From positions 62,001-126,000 of the forward strand of contig JARCOQ010000215.1 in NCBI GenBank assembly GCA_029207755.1: DNA of 64,000 nucleotides, given 5' to 3'. Both the position numbers and the translations under genes were made by a program. This DNA is from Chamaea fasciata (Eukaryota; Chordata; Aves; Passeriformes; Sylviidae). Positions 22,067-32,764 of this stretch are shown here, one piece after another. The notes beneath the pieces were generated by a model. It made no database searches. It had not been told where the DNA came from and saw nothing but the letters and a program-made list of their open reading frames with translations. Numbering within the stretch: the stretch's first letter is position 1; each line of letters starts with the position of its first letter.

Positions 22067-25000
22067 ATGTCAGTTTGTAGGAGGCCTTTGGCCCTCCAAG
22101 AGCAGCCAGGCTTCCGGCTTGTGGCAGCTTGCATCTGGAAGAAATCCTGTTCCATTTGGGATCGTTGGAGGCCGAGGCCTGGTGCCTGGCTAAGGGAGTT
22201 GGGAACAAAGGATGGCCTGTTTCCAGGGGTAAGTAAAGTCACCTGCCCAGGTGCCTGATGTCAGTTTGTAGCAGGCCTTTGGCCCTTTAAGGGAAGGTAG
22301 TCTTCCAGTTTGTGGCAGCTTGCATCTGGAAGAAATCCTGTTCCGTTCTGGATTGTAGGTGGCCGAGGCCAGGTGCCCGGCAGAGGGAGTTGGGCAGAAA
22401 TGATGGCCTGTTTCCAGGGGTAAGTAAAGTCAGCTGCCCAGGTGCCTGATGTCAGTTTGCAGATGGCAATTGTTCCTCCATGGGAAGCCAGGCTTCCAGC
22501 TTGTGGCAGCTTGCATCTGGAAGAAATCCTGTTCCGTTCGGGATTGTAGGTGGCCGAGGCTAGGTGCCCGGCAGAGGGAGTTGGGCACAAATGATGGCCT
22601 GCTTCCAGGTGTAAGTAAAGTCACCTGCCCAGGTGCCTGATGTCAGTTTGTAGGAGGCCTTTGGCCCTCCATGGGAAGCCAGGCTTCCAGCTTGTGGCAG
22701 CTTGCATCTGGGAGAAATCCTGTTCCGTTTGGGATTGTAGGTGGCCGAGGCCTGGTGCCCGGCAGAGGGACTTGGGCACAAAGGATGGCCTGTTTCCAGG
22801 GGTAAGTAAAGTCAACTGCCCAGGTGCCTGATGTCAGTTTGTAGGAGGCCTTTGGCCCTTCAAGGGAAACTAGTCTTCCAGTTTGTGGCAGCTTGCATCT
22901 GGAAGAAATCCTGATACGATCGGGATTGCAGGTAACCAAGGCCACGTGCCCGGCAGAGGGAGTTGGGCACAAATGATGGCCTGTTTCCAGGGGTAAGTAA
23001 AGTCAGCTGCCCAGGTGCCTGATGTCAGTTTGTAGGAGGCCTTTGGCCCTCCAAGAGCAGCCAGGCTTCCGGCTTGTGGCAGCTTGCATCTTGAAGAAAT
23101 CCTGTTCCGTTTGGGATCGTAGGTGGCCGAGGCCTGGTGCCTGGCTAAGGGAGTTGGGAACAAAGAATGGCCTGTTTCCAGGGGTAAGTAAAGTCAGCTG
23201 CCCAGGTGCCTGATGTCAGTTTGTAGGAGGCCTTTGGCCCTTCTAGGGAAACTAGTCTTCCAGTTTGTGGCAGCTTGCATCTGGTAGAAATCCTGTTCCA
23301 TTCGGGATTGTAGGTGGCCGAGGCCAGGTGCCCGGCAGAGGGAGTTGGGCACAAATGATGGACTGTTTCCAGGGGTTAGTAAAGTCAGCTGCCCAGGTGC
23401 CTGGTGTCAGTTTGTAGGAGGCCTTTGGCCCTCCAAGGGAAGCCAGGCTTCCAGCTTGTGGCAGCTTGCATCTGGAAGAAATCCTGTTCCGTTCTGGATT
23501 GTAGGTGGCCGAGGCCAGGTGCCCGGCAGAGGGAGTTGGGCACAAAGAATGGCCTGTTTCCAGGGGTAAGTAAAGTCAGCTGCCCAGGTGCCTGATGTCA
23601 GTTTGCAGATGGCAATTGTTCCTCCATGGGAAGCCAGGCTTCCAGCTTGTGGCAGCTTGCATCTGAAAGAAATCCTGTTCCGTTCGGGATTGTAGGTGGC
23701 CGAGGCTAGGTGCCCGGCAGAGGGAGTTGGGCACAAATGATGGACTGTTTCCAGGGGTAAGTAAAGTCAGCTGCCCAGGTGCCTGATGTCAGTTTGTAGG
23801 AGGCCTTTGGCCCTCCATGGGAAGCCAGGCTTCCAGCTTGTGGCAGCTTGCATCTGGAAGAAATCCTGTTCCGTTCGGGATTGTAGGTGGCCGAGGCCTG
23901 GTGCCCGGCAGAGGGACTTGGGCACAAATGATGGCCTGTTTCCAGGGGTAAGTAAAGTCAGCTGCCCAGGTGCCTGATGTCAGTTTACAGATGGCAATTG
24001 TTCCTCCATGGGAAGCCAGGCTTCCAGCTTGTGGCAGCTTGCATCTTGAAGAAATCCTGTTCCGTTTGGGATCGTTGGTGGTCGAGGCCTGGTGCCCGGC
24101 TGAGGGAGTTGGGAACAAAGGATGGCCTGTTTCCAGGGGTAAGTAAAGTCAGCTGCCCAGGTGCCTGGTGTCAGTTTGTCGGAGGCCTTTGGCCCTCCAA
24201 GGGAAGCAAGTCTTCCAGTTTGTGGCAGCTTACATCTGGAAGAAATCCTGTTCCGTTTGGGATTGTAGGTGGCCGAGGCCTGGTGCCCGGCAGAGGGAGT
24301 TGGGCACAAATGATGGCCTGTTTCCAGGGGTAAGTAAAGTCAGCTGCCCAGGTGCCTGATGTCAGTTTGTAGGAGGCCTTTGGCCCGCTAAGGGAAGGTA
24401 GTCTTCTAGTTCAAGAGAGCTTGCATCTGGAAGAAATCCTGTTCCGTTCGGGATTGTAGGTGGCCGAGGCCAGGTGCCCGGCAGAGGGAGTTGGGCAGAA
24501 AGGATGGCCTGTTTCCAGGGGTAAGTAAAGTCAGCTGCCCAGGTGGCTGATGTCAGTTTGTAGGAGGCTTTCGGCCCTCCATGGGAAGGTAGTCTTCCAG
24601 TTTGTGACAGCATGCATCTGGAAGAAATCCTGTTTCGTTTGCGATTGTAGGTGGCCGAGGCCAAGTGCCTGGCAGAGGGAGTTGGGCACAAACGATGGCC
24701 TGTTTCCAGGGGTAAGTAAAGTCAGCTGCCCAGGTGCCTGATGTCAGTTTGCAGATGGCAATTGTTCCTCCATGGGAAGCCAGGCTTCCAGCTTGTGGCA
24801 GCTTGCATCTGGAAGAAATCCTGTTCCGTTCGGGATTGTAGGGGGCCGAGGCTAGGTGCCTGGCAGAGGGAGTTGGGCACAAATGATGGCCAGTTTCCAG
24901 GCGTAAGTAAAGTCAGCTGCCCAGGTGCCTGATGTCAGTTTGTAGGAGGCCTTTGGCCCTCCAAGGGAAGCCAGGCTTCCAGCTTGTGGCAGCTTGCATC

Positions 25001-25122
25001 TGGAAGAAATCCTGTTCCGTTTGGGATTGTAGGTGGCCGAGGCCTGGTGCCCGGCAGAGGGACTTGGGCACAAATGATGGCCTGTTTCCAGGGGTAAGTA
25101 AATTCAGCTGCCCAGGTGCCTG

Positions 25123-25313
25123 ATGTCAGTTTGTAGGAGGCCTTTGGCCCTCCATGGGAAGGTAGTCTTCCAGTTTGTGGCAGCTTGCATCTGGAAGAAA
25201 TCCTGTTTCGTTTGCGATTGTAGGTGGCCGAGGCCAGGTGCCCGGCAGAGGGAGTTGGGCACAAAGGATGGCCTGTTTCCAGGGGTAAGTAAAGTCAGCT
25301 GCCCAGGTGCCTG
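25123..25313 (+). repeat. Class V monomer (type example)
   Basis: It is marked by CCATGGGAAGGTAGTC, CTGTTTCGTTTGCGATTG and, in a subform, GTGACAGCATGCATC (SphI and NsiI sites). Members start at 17866, 24550, 25123, 30663, 31236, 35248, 35821, 47103, 51877, 58367 and 58940. Confidence 0.86.
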
Positions 25314-25504
25314 ATGTCAGTTTGAAGATGGCAATTATTCCTCCATGGGAAGCCAGGCTTCCAGCTTGTGGCATCTTGCATCTGGAAGAAATCCTGTTCC
25401 GTTCGGGATTGTAGGTGGCCGAGGCCTGGTGCCCGGCAGAGGGACTTGGGCACAAATGATGGCCTGTTTCCAGGGGTAAGTAAAGTCAGCTGCCCAGGTG
25501 CCTG

Positions 25505-25695
25505 ATGTCAGTTTGTTGCAGGCCTTTGGACCTTCAAGGGAATCTAGTCTTCCAGTTTGTGGCAGCTTGCATCTGGAAGAAATCCTGTTCCATTCGGGAT
25601 TGCAGGTGGCCGAGGCCAGGTGCCCGGCAGAGGGAGTTGGGCACAAATGATAGCCTGTTTCCAGGGGTAAGTAAAGTCAGCTGCCCAGGTGCCTG
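25505..25695 (+). repeat. Class CC monomer (type example)
   Basis: It is marked by TTGCAGGCCTTTGGACC (or GGCCC), GGAATCTAG and CCATTCGGGATTGCAGG. Members start at 25505, 31618, 36204, 47676 and 52259. The zone Y forms end with GTATCCAGG and AGCTGGCCAGG. Confidence 0.84.
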
Positions 25696-27367
25696 ATGTC
25701 AGTTTGTATGAGGCCTTTGGCCCTCCAAGGGAAGCAAGTCTTCCAGTTTGTGGCAGCTTGCATCGCGAAGAAATCCTGTTCCGTTCGGGATTGTAGGTGG
25801 CCGAGGCCAGGTGCCCGGCAGAGGGAGTTGGGCACAAATGATGGCCTGTTTCCAGGGGTAAGTAAAGTCAGCTGCCCAGGTGCCTGATGTCAGTTTGCAG
25901 ATGGCAATTGTTCCTCCATGGGAAGCCAGACTTCCAGCTTGTGGCAGCTTGCATCTGGAAGAAATCCTGTTCCGTTCGGGATTGTACGTGGCCGAGGCTA
26001 GGATCCCCGGCAGAGGGAGTTGGGCACAAATGATGGACTGTTTCCAGGGGTAAGTAAAGTCAGCGGCCCAGGTGCCTGATGTCAGTTTGTAGGAGGCCTT
26101 TGGCCCTCCATGGGAAGCCAGGCTTTCAGCTTGTGGCAGCTTGCATCTGGAAGAAATCCTGTTCCGTTTGGGATCGTAGGTGGCCGAGGCCTGGTGCCCG
26201 GCAGAGGGAGTTGAGCACAAATGATGGCCTGTTTCCAGGGGTAAGTAAAGTCACCTGCCCAGGTGCCTGATGTCAGTTTGTAGGAGGCCTTTGGCCCTTC
26301 AAGGGAAACTAGTCTTCCAGTTTGTGGCAGCTTGCATCTGGAAGAAATCCTGATCCGTTCGGGATTGCAGGTGGCCAAGGCCACGTGCCCGGCAGAGGGA
26401 GTTGGGCACAAATGATGGCCTGTTTCCAGGGGTAAGTAAAGTCAGCTGCCCAGGTGCCTGATGTCAGTTTGTAGGAGGCCTTTGGCCCTTCAAGGGAAAC
26501 TAGTCTTCCAGTTTGTGGCAGCTTGCATCTGGAAGAAATCCTGATCCATTCGGGATTGCAGGTGGCCAAGGCCACGTGCCCGGCAGAGGGAGTTGGGCAC
26601 AAATGATGGCCTGTTTCCAGGGGTAAGTAAAGTCAGCTGCCCAGGTGCCTGATGTCAGTTTGTAGGAGGCCTTTGGCCCTCCAAGAGCAGCCAGGCTTCC
26701 GGCTTGTGGCAGCTTGCATCTGGAAGAAATCCTGTTCCATTTGGGATCGTTGGAGGCCGAGGCCTGGTGCCTGGCTAAGGGAGTTGGGAACAAAGGATGG
26801 CCTGTTTCCAGGGGTAAGTAAAGTCACCTGCCCAGGTGCCTGATGTCAGTTTGTAGCAGGCCTTTGGCCCTTTAAGGGAAGGTAGTCTTCCAGTTTGTGG
26901 CAGCTTGCATCTGGAAGAAATCCTGTTCCGTTCTGGATTGTAGGTGGCCGAGGCCAGGTGCCCGGCAGAGGGAGTTGGGCAGAAATTATGGCCTGTTTCC
27001 AGGGGTAAGTAAAGTCAGCTGCCCAGGTGCCTGATGTCAGTTTGCAGATGGCAATTGTTCCTCCATGGGAAGCCAGGCTTCCAGCTTGTGGCAGCTTGCA
27101 TCTGGAAGAAATCCTGTTCCGTTCGGGATTGTAGGTGGCCGAGGCTAGGTGCCCGGCAGAGGGAGTTGGGCACAAATGATGGCCTGCTTCCAGGTGTAAG
27201 TAAAGTCACCTGCCCAGGTGCCTGATGTCAGTTTGTAGGAGGCCTTTGGCCCTCCATGGGAAGCCAGGCTTCCAGCTTGTGGCAGCTTGCATCTGGGAGA
27301 AATCCTGTTCCGTTTGGGATTGTAGGTGGCCGAGGCCTGGTGCCCGGCAGAGGGACTTGGGCACAAA

Positions 27368-28895
27368 GGATGGCCTGTTTCCAGGGGTAAGTAAAGTCAA
27401 CTGCCCAGGTGCCTGATGTCAGTTTGTAGGAGGCCTTTGGCCCTTCAAGGGAAACTAGTCTTCCAGTTTGTGGCAGCTTGCATCTGGAAGAAATCCTGAT
27501 ACGATCGGGATTGCAGGTAACCAAGGCCACGTGCCCGGCAGAGGGAGTTGGGCACAAATGATGGCCTGTTTCCAGGGGTAAGTAAAGTCAGCTGCCCAGG
27601 TGCCTGATGTCAGTTTGTAGGAGGCCTTTGGCCCTCCAAGAGCAGCCAGGCTTCCGGCTTGTGGCAGCTTGCATCTTGAAGAAATCCTGTTCCGTTTGGG
27701 ATCGTAGGTGGCCGAGGCCTGGTGCCTGGCTAAGGGAGTTGGGAACAAAGAATGGCCTGTTTCCAGGGGTAAGTAAAGTCAGCTGCCCAGGTGCCTGATG
27801 TCAGTTTGTAGGAGGCCTTTGGCCCTTCTAGGGAAACTAGTCTTCCAGTTTGTGGCAGCTTGCATCTGGTAGAAATCCTGTTCCATTCGGGATTGTAGGT
27901 GGCCGAGGCCAGGTGCCCGGCAGAGGGAGTTGGGCACAAATGATGGACTGTTTCCAGGGGTTAGTAAAGTCAGCTGCCCAGGTGCCTGGTGTCAGTTTGT
28001 AGGAGGCCTTTGGCCCTCCAAGGGAAGCCAGGCTTCCATCTTGTGGCAGCTTGCATCTGGAAGAAATCCTGTTCCGTTCTGGATTGTAGGTGGCCGAGGC
28101 CAGGTGCCCGGCAGAGGGAGTTGGGCACAAAGGATGGCCTGTTTCCAGGGGTAAGTAAAGTCAGCTGCCCAGGTGCCTGATGTCAGTTTGCAGATGGCAA
28201 TTGTTCCTCCATGGGAAGCCAGGCTTCCAGCTTGTGGCAGCTTGCATCTGAAAGAAATCCTGTTCCGTTCGGGATTGTAGGTGGCCGAGGCTAGGTGCCC
28301 GGCAGAGGGAGTTGGGCACAAATGATGGACTGTTTCCAGGGGTAAGTAAAGTCAGCTGCCCAGGTGCCTGATGTCAGTTTGTAGGAGGCCTTTGGCCCTC
28401 CATGGGAAGCCAGGCTTCCAGCTTGTGGCAGCTTGCATCTGGAAGAAATCCTGTTCCGTTTGGGATTGTAGGTGGCCGCGGCCTGGTGCCCGGCAGAGGG
28501 ACTTGGGCACAAATGATGGCCTGTTTCCAGGGGTAAGTAAAGTCAGCTGCCCAGGTGCCTGATGTCAGTTTACAGATGGCAATTGTTCCTCCATGGGAAG
28601 CCAGGCTTCCAGCTTGTGGCAGCTTGCATCTTGAAGAAATCCTGTTCCGTTTGGGATCGTTGGTGGTCGAGGCCTGGTGCCCGGCTGAGGGAGTTGGGAA
28701 CAAAGGATGGCCTGTTTCCAGGGGTAAGTAAAGTCAGCTGCCCAGGTGCCTGGTGTCAGTTTGTCGGAGGCCTTTGGCCCTCCAAGGGAAGCCAGGCTTC
28801 CAGCATGTGGCAGCTTACATCTGGAAGAAATCCTGTTCCGTTTGGGATTGTAGGTGGCCGAGGCCTGGTGCCCGGCAGAGGGAGTTGGGCACAAA
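27368..28895 (+). repeat. 8-monomer tandem duplication, left member
   Basis: It spans 1528 bp (8 x 191) and is repeated at 28896-30423. The two members are not identical: each is closer to a different neighbouring HOR copy, so they were joined by unequal exchange rather than copied from each other. Confidence 0.82.
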
Positions 28896-28943
28896 GGATG
28901 GCCTGTTTCCAGGGGTAAGTAAAGTCAACTGCCCAGGTGCCTG
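28753..28943 (+). other. Hybrid monomer K/H at the junction of the 8-monomer duplication
   Basis: The left part has GTCGGAGGCC, GCTTACATC and GAGGGAGTTGGG, as in the equivalent monomer at 34866. From 28896 it has CACAAAGGATGG and GTCAACTGCC, as in the H monomer at 27225. The switch lies between 28885 and 28895. Confidence 0.87.
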
Positions 28944-30423
28944 ATGTCAGTTTGTAGGAGGCCTTTGGCCCTTCAAGGGAAACTAGTCTTCCAGTTTGTG
29001 GCAGCTTGCATCTGGAAGAAATCCTGATACGATCGGGATTGCAGGTAACCAAGGCCACGTGCCCGGCAGAGGGAGTTGGGCACAAATGATGGCCTGTTTC
29101 CAGGGGTAAGTAAAGTCAGCTGCCCAGGTGCCTGATGTCAGTTTGTAGGAGGCCTTTGGCCCTCCAAGAGCAGCCAGGCTTCCGGCTTGTGGCAGCTTGC
29201 ATCTTGAAGAAATCCTGTTCCGTTTGGGATCGTAGGTGGCCGAGGCCTGGTGCCTGGCTAAGGGAGTTGGGAACAAAGAATGGCCTGTTTCCAGGGGTAA
29301 GTAAAGTCAGCTGCCCAGGTGCCTGATGTCAGTTTGTAGGAGGCCTTTGGCCCTTCTAGGGAAACTAGTCTTCCAGTTTGTGGCAGCTTGCATCTGGTAG
29401 AAATCCTGTTCCATTCGGGATTGTAGGTGGCCGAGGCCAGGTGCCCGGCAGAGGGAGTTGGGCACAAATGATGGACTGTTTCCAGGGGTTAGTAAAGTCA
29501 GCTGCCCAGGTGCCTGGTGTCAGTTTGTAGGAGGCCTTTGGCCCTCCAAGGGAAGCCAGGCTTCCAGCTTGTGGCAGCTTGCATCTGGAAGAAATCCTGT
29601 TCCGTTCTGGATTGTAGGTGGCCGAGGCCAGGTGCCCGGCAGAGGGAGTTGGGCACAAAGGATGGCCTGTTTCCAGGGGTAAGTAAAGTCAGCTGCCCAG
29701 GTGCCTGATGTCAGTTTGCAGATGGCAATTGTTCCTCCATGGGAAGCCAGGCTTCCAGCTTGTGGCAGCTTGCATCTGAAAGAAATCCTGTTCCGTTCGG
29801 GATTGTAGGTGGCCGAGGCTAGGTGCCCGGCAGAGGGAGTTGGGCACAAATGATGGACTGTTTCCAGGGGTAAGTAAAGTCAGCTGCCCAGGTGCCTGAT
29901 GTCAGTTTGTAGGAGGCCTTTGGCCCTCCATGGGAAGCCAGGCTTCCAGCTTGTGGCAGCTTGCATCTGGAAGAAATCCTGTTCCGTTCGGGATTGTAGG
30001 TGGCCGAGGCCTGGTGCCCGGCAGAGGGACTTGGGCACAAATGATGGCCTGTTTCCAGGGGTAAGTAAAGTCAGCTGCCCAGGTGCCTGATGTCAGTTTA
30101 CAGATGGCAATTGTTCCTCCATGGGAAGCCAGGCTTCCAGCTTGTGGCAGCTTGCATCTTGAAGAAATCCTGTTCCGTTTGGGATCGTTGGTGGTCGAGG
30201 CCTGGTGCCCGGCTGAGGGAGTTGGGAACAAAGGATGGCCTGTTTCCAGGGGTAAGTAAAGTCAGCTGCCCAGGTGCCTGGTGTCAGTTTGTCGGAGGCC
30301 TTTGGCCCTCCAAGGGAAGCAAGTCTTCCAGTTTGTGGCAGCTTACATCTGGAAGAAATCCTGTTCCGTTTGGGATTGTAGGTGGCCGAGGCCTGGTGCC
30401 CGGCAGAGGGAGTTGGGCACAAA
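28896..30423 (+). repeat. 8-monomer tandem duplication, right member
   Basis: It begins inside the hybrid monomer 28753-28943 and repeats the order of 27368-28895. Its variants match copy 1 of zone X (22.7-24.3 kb). Confidence 0.82.
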
Positions 30424-32764
30424 TGATGGCCTGTTTCCAGGGGTAAGTAAAGTCAGCTGCCCAGGTGCCTGATGTCAGTTTGTAGGAGGCCTTTGGCCCG
30501 CTAAGGGAAGGTAGTCTTCTAGTTCAAGAGAGCTTGCATCTGGAAGAAATCCTGTTCCGTTCGGGATTGTAGGTGGCCGAGGCCAGGTGCCCGGCAGAGG
30601 GAGTTGGGCAGAAAGGATGGCCTGTTTCCAGGGGTAAGTAAAGTCAGCTGCCCAGGTGGCTGATGTCAGTTTGGAGGAGGATTTTGGCCCTCCATGGGAA
30701 GGTAGTCTTCCAGTTTGTGACAGCATGCATCTGGAAGAAATCCTGTTTCGTTTGCGATTGTAGGTGGCCGAGGCCAGGTGCCTGGCAGAGGGAGTTGGGC
30801 ACAAACGATGGCCTGTTTCCAGGGGTAAGTAAAGTCAGCTGCCCAGGTGCCTGATGTCAGTTTGCAGATGGCAATTGTTCCTCCATGGGAAGCCAGGCTT
30901 CCAGCTTGTGGCAGCTTGCATCTGGAAGAAATCCTGTTCCGTTCGGGATTGTAGGTGGCCGAGGCTAGGTGCCTGGCAGAGGGAGTTGGGCACAAATGAT
31001 GGCCAGTTTCCAGGCGTAAGTAAAGTCAGCTGCCCAGGTGCCTGATGTCAGTTTGTAGGAGGCCTTTGGCCCTCCAAGGGAAGCCAGGCTTCCAGCTTGT
31101 GGCAGCTTGCATCTGGAAGAAATCCAGTTCCGTTTGGGATTGTAGGTGGCCGAGGCCTGGTGCCCGGCAGAGGGACTTGGGCACAAATGATGGCCTGTTT
31201 CCAGGGGTAAGTAAATTCAGCTGCCCAGGTGCCTGATGTCAGTTTGTAGGAGGCCTTTGGCCCTCCATGGGAAGGTAGTCTTCCAGTTTGTGGCAGCTTG
31301 CATCTGGAAGAAATCCTGTTTCGTTTGCGATTGTAGGTGGCCGAGGCCAGGTGCCCGGCAGAGGGAGTTGGGCACAAAGGATGGCCTGTTTCCAGGGGTA
31401 AGTAAAGTCAGCTGCCCAGGTGCCTGATGTCAGTTTGAAGATGGCAATTGTTCCTCCATGGGAAGCCAGGCTTCCAGCTTGTGGCATCTTGCATCTGGAA
31501 GAAATCCTGTTCCGTTCGGGATTGTAGGTGGCCGAGGCCTGGTGCCCGGCAGAGGGACTTGGGCACAAATGATGGCCTGTTTCCAGGGGTAAGTAAAGTC
31601 AGCTGCCCAGGTGCCTGATGTCAGTTTGTTGCAGGCCTTTGGACCTTCAAGGGAATCTAGTCTTCCAGTTTGTGGCAGCTTGCATCTGGAAGAAATCCTG
31701 TTCCATTCGGGATTGCAGGTGGCCGAGGCCAGGTGCCCGGCAGAGGGAGTTGGGCACAAATGATAGCCTGTTTCCAGGGGTAAGTAAAGTCAGCTGCCCA
31801 GGTGCCTGATGTCAGTTTGTATGAGGCCTTTGGCCCTCCAAGGGAAGCAAGTCTTCCAGTTTGTGGCAGCTTGCATCGCGAAGAAATCCTGTTCCGTTCG
31901 GGATTGTAGGTGGCCGAGGCCAGGTGCCCGGCAGAGGGAGTTGGGCACAAATGATGGCCTGTTTCCAGGGGTAAGTAAAGTCAGCTGCCCAGGTGCCTGA
32001 TGTCAGTTTGCAGATGGCAATTGTTCCTCCATGGGAAGCCAGACTTCCAGCTTGTGGCAGCTTGCATCTGGAAGAAATCCTGTTCCGTTCGGGATTGTAC
32101 GTGGCCGAGGCTAGGATCCCCGGCAGAGGGAGTTGGGCACAAATGATGGACTGTTTCCAGGGGTAAGTAAAGTCAGCGGCCCAGGTGCCTGATGTCAGTT
32201 TGTAGGAGGCCTTTGGCCCTCCATGGGAAGCCAGGCTTTCAGCTTGTGGCAGCTTGCATCTGGAAGAAATCCTGTTCCGTTTGGGATCGTAGGTGGCCGA
32301 GGCCTGGTGCCCGGCAGAGGGAGTTGAGCACAAATGATGGCCTGTTTCCAGGGGTAAGTAAAGTCACCTGCCCAGGTGCCTGATGTCAGTTTGTAGGAGG
32401 CCTTTGGCCCTTCAAGGGAAACTAGTCTTCCAGTTTGTGGCAGCTTGCATCTGGAAGAAATCCTGATCCGTTCGGGATTGCAGGTGGCCAAGGCCACGTG
32501 CCCGGCAGAGGGAGTTGGGCACAAATGATGGCCTGTTTCCAGGGGTAAGTAAAGTCAGCTGCCCAGGTGCCTGATGTCAGTTTGTAGGAGGCCTTTGGCC
32601 CTTCAAGGGAAACTAGTCTTCCAGTTTGTGGCAGCTTGCATCTGGAAGAAATCCTGATCCATTCGGGATTGCAGGTGGCCAAGGCCACGTGCCCGGCAGA
32701 GGGAGTTGGGCACAAATGATGGCCTGTTTCCAGGGGTAAGTAAAGTCAGCTGCCCAGGTGCCTG

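Larger units (their letters stand above)
22067..26651 (+). repeat. Zone X HOR, copy 1 (24 monomers, 4585 bp)
   Basis: Order is E'-Q-W-H-F-E-F''-L-W-H-W-K-R-V-W-L-V-W-CC-K'-W-H-F-F. It aligns with 26652-32764 at offset 4585 on the left and 6113 on the right. The W monomer at 25887 is the 192-bp BamHI form. Confidence 0.92.
26652..32764 (+). repeat. Zone X HOR, copy 2 (32 monomers, 6113 bp; mosaic)
   Basis: This is the 24-monomer order with eight monomers (F-E-F''-L-W-H-W-K) present twice. The first twelve monomers carry variants of copy 3 (CCATCTTGTGG at 27989/34102, GTTTGGG at 28371/34484, CAGCATGTGG at 28753/34866). The remaining twenty carry variants of copy 1 (CCAGCTTGTGG at 29517/23404, GTTCGGG at 29899/23786). 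The unit therefore appears to be a recombinant of the two HOR lineages. Confidence 0.88.

Noticed and set aside
25699..26220. Longer - strand open frames of 173-180 codons (also 4286-4828, 31812-32333, 35633-36154, 40611-41132, 58943-59464)
   Set aside because: Most span a monomer with a one-base indel (the 192-bp units at 25887, 32000, 35821, 40799 and 59131) that happens to join two frames; the 4286-4828 one reflects chance absence of stops. Length comes from chance, not selection.
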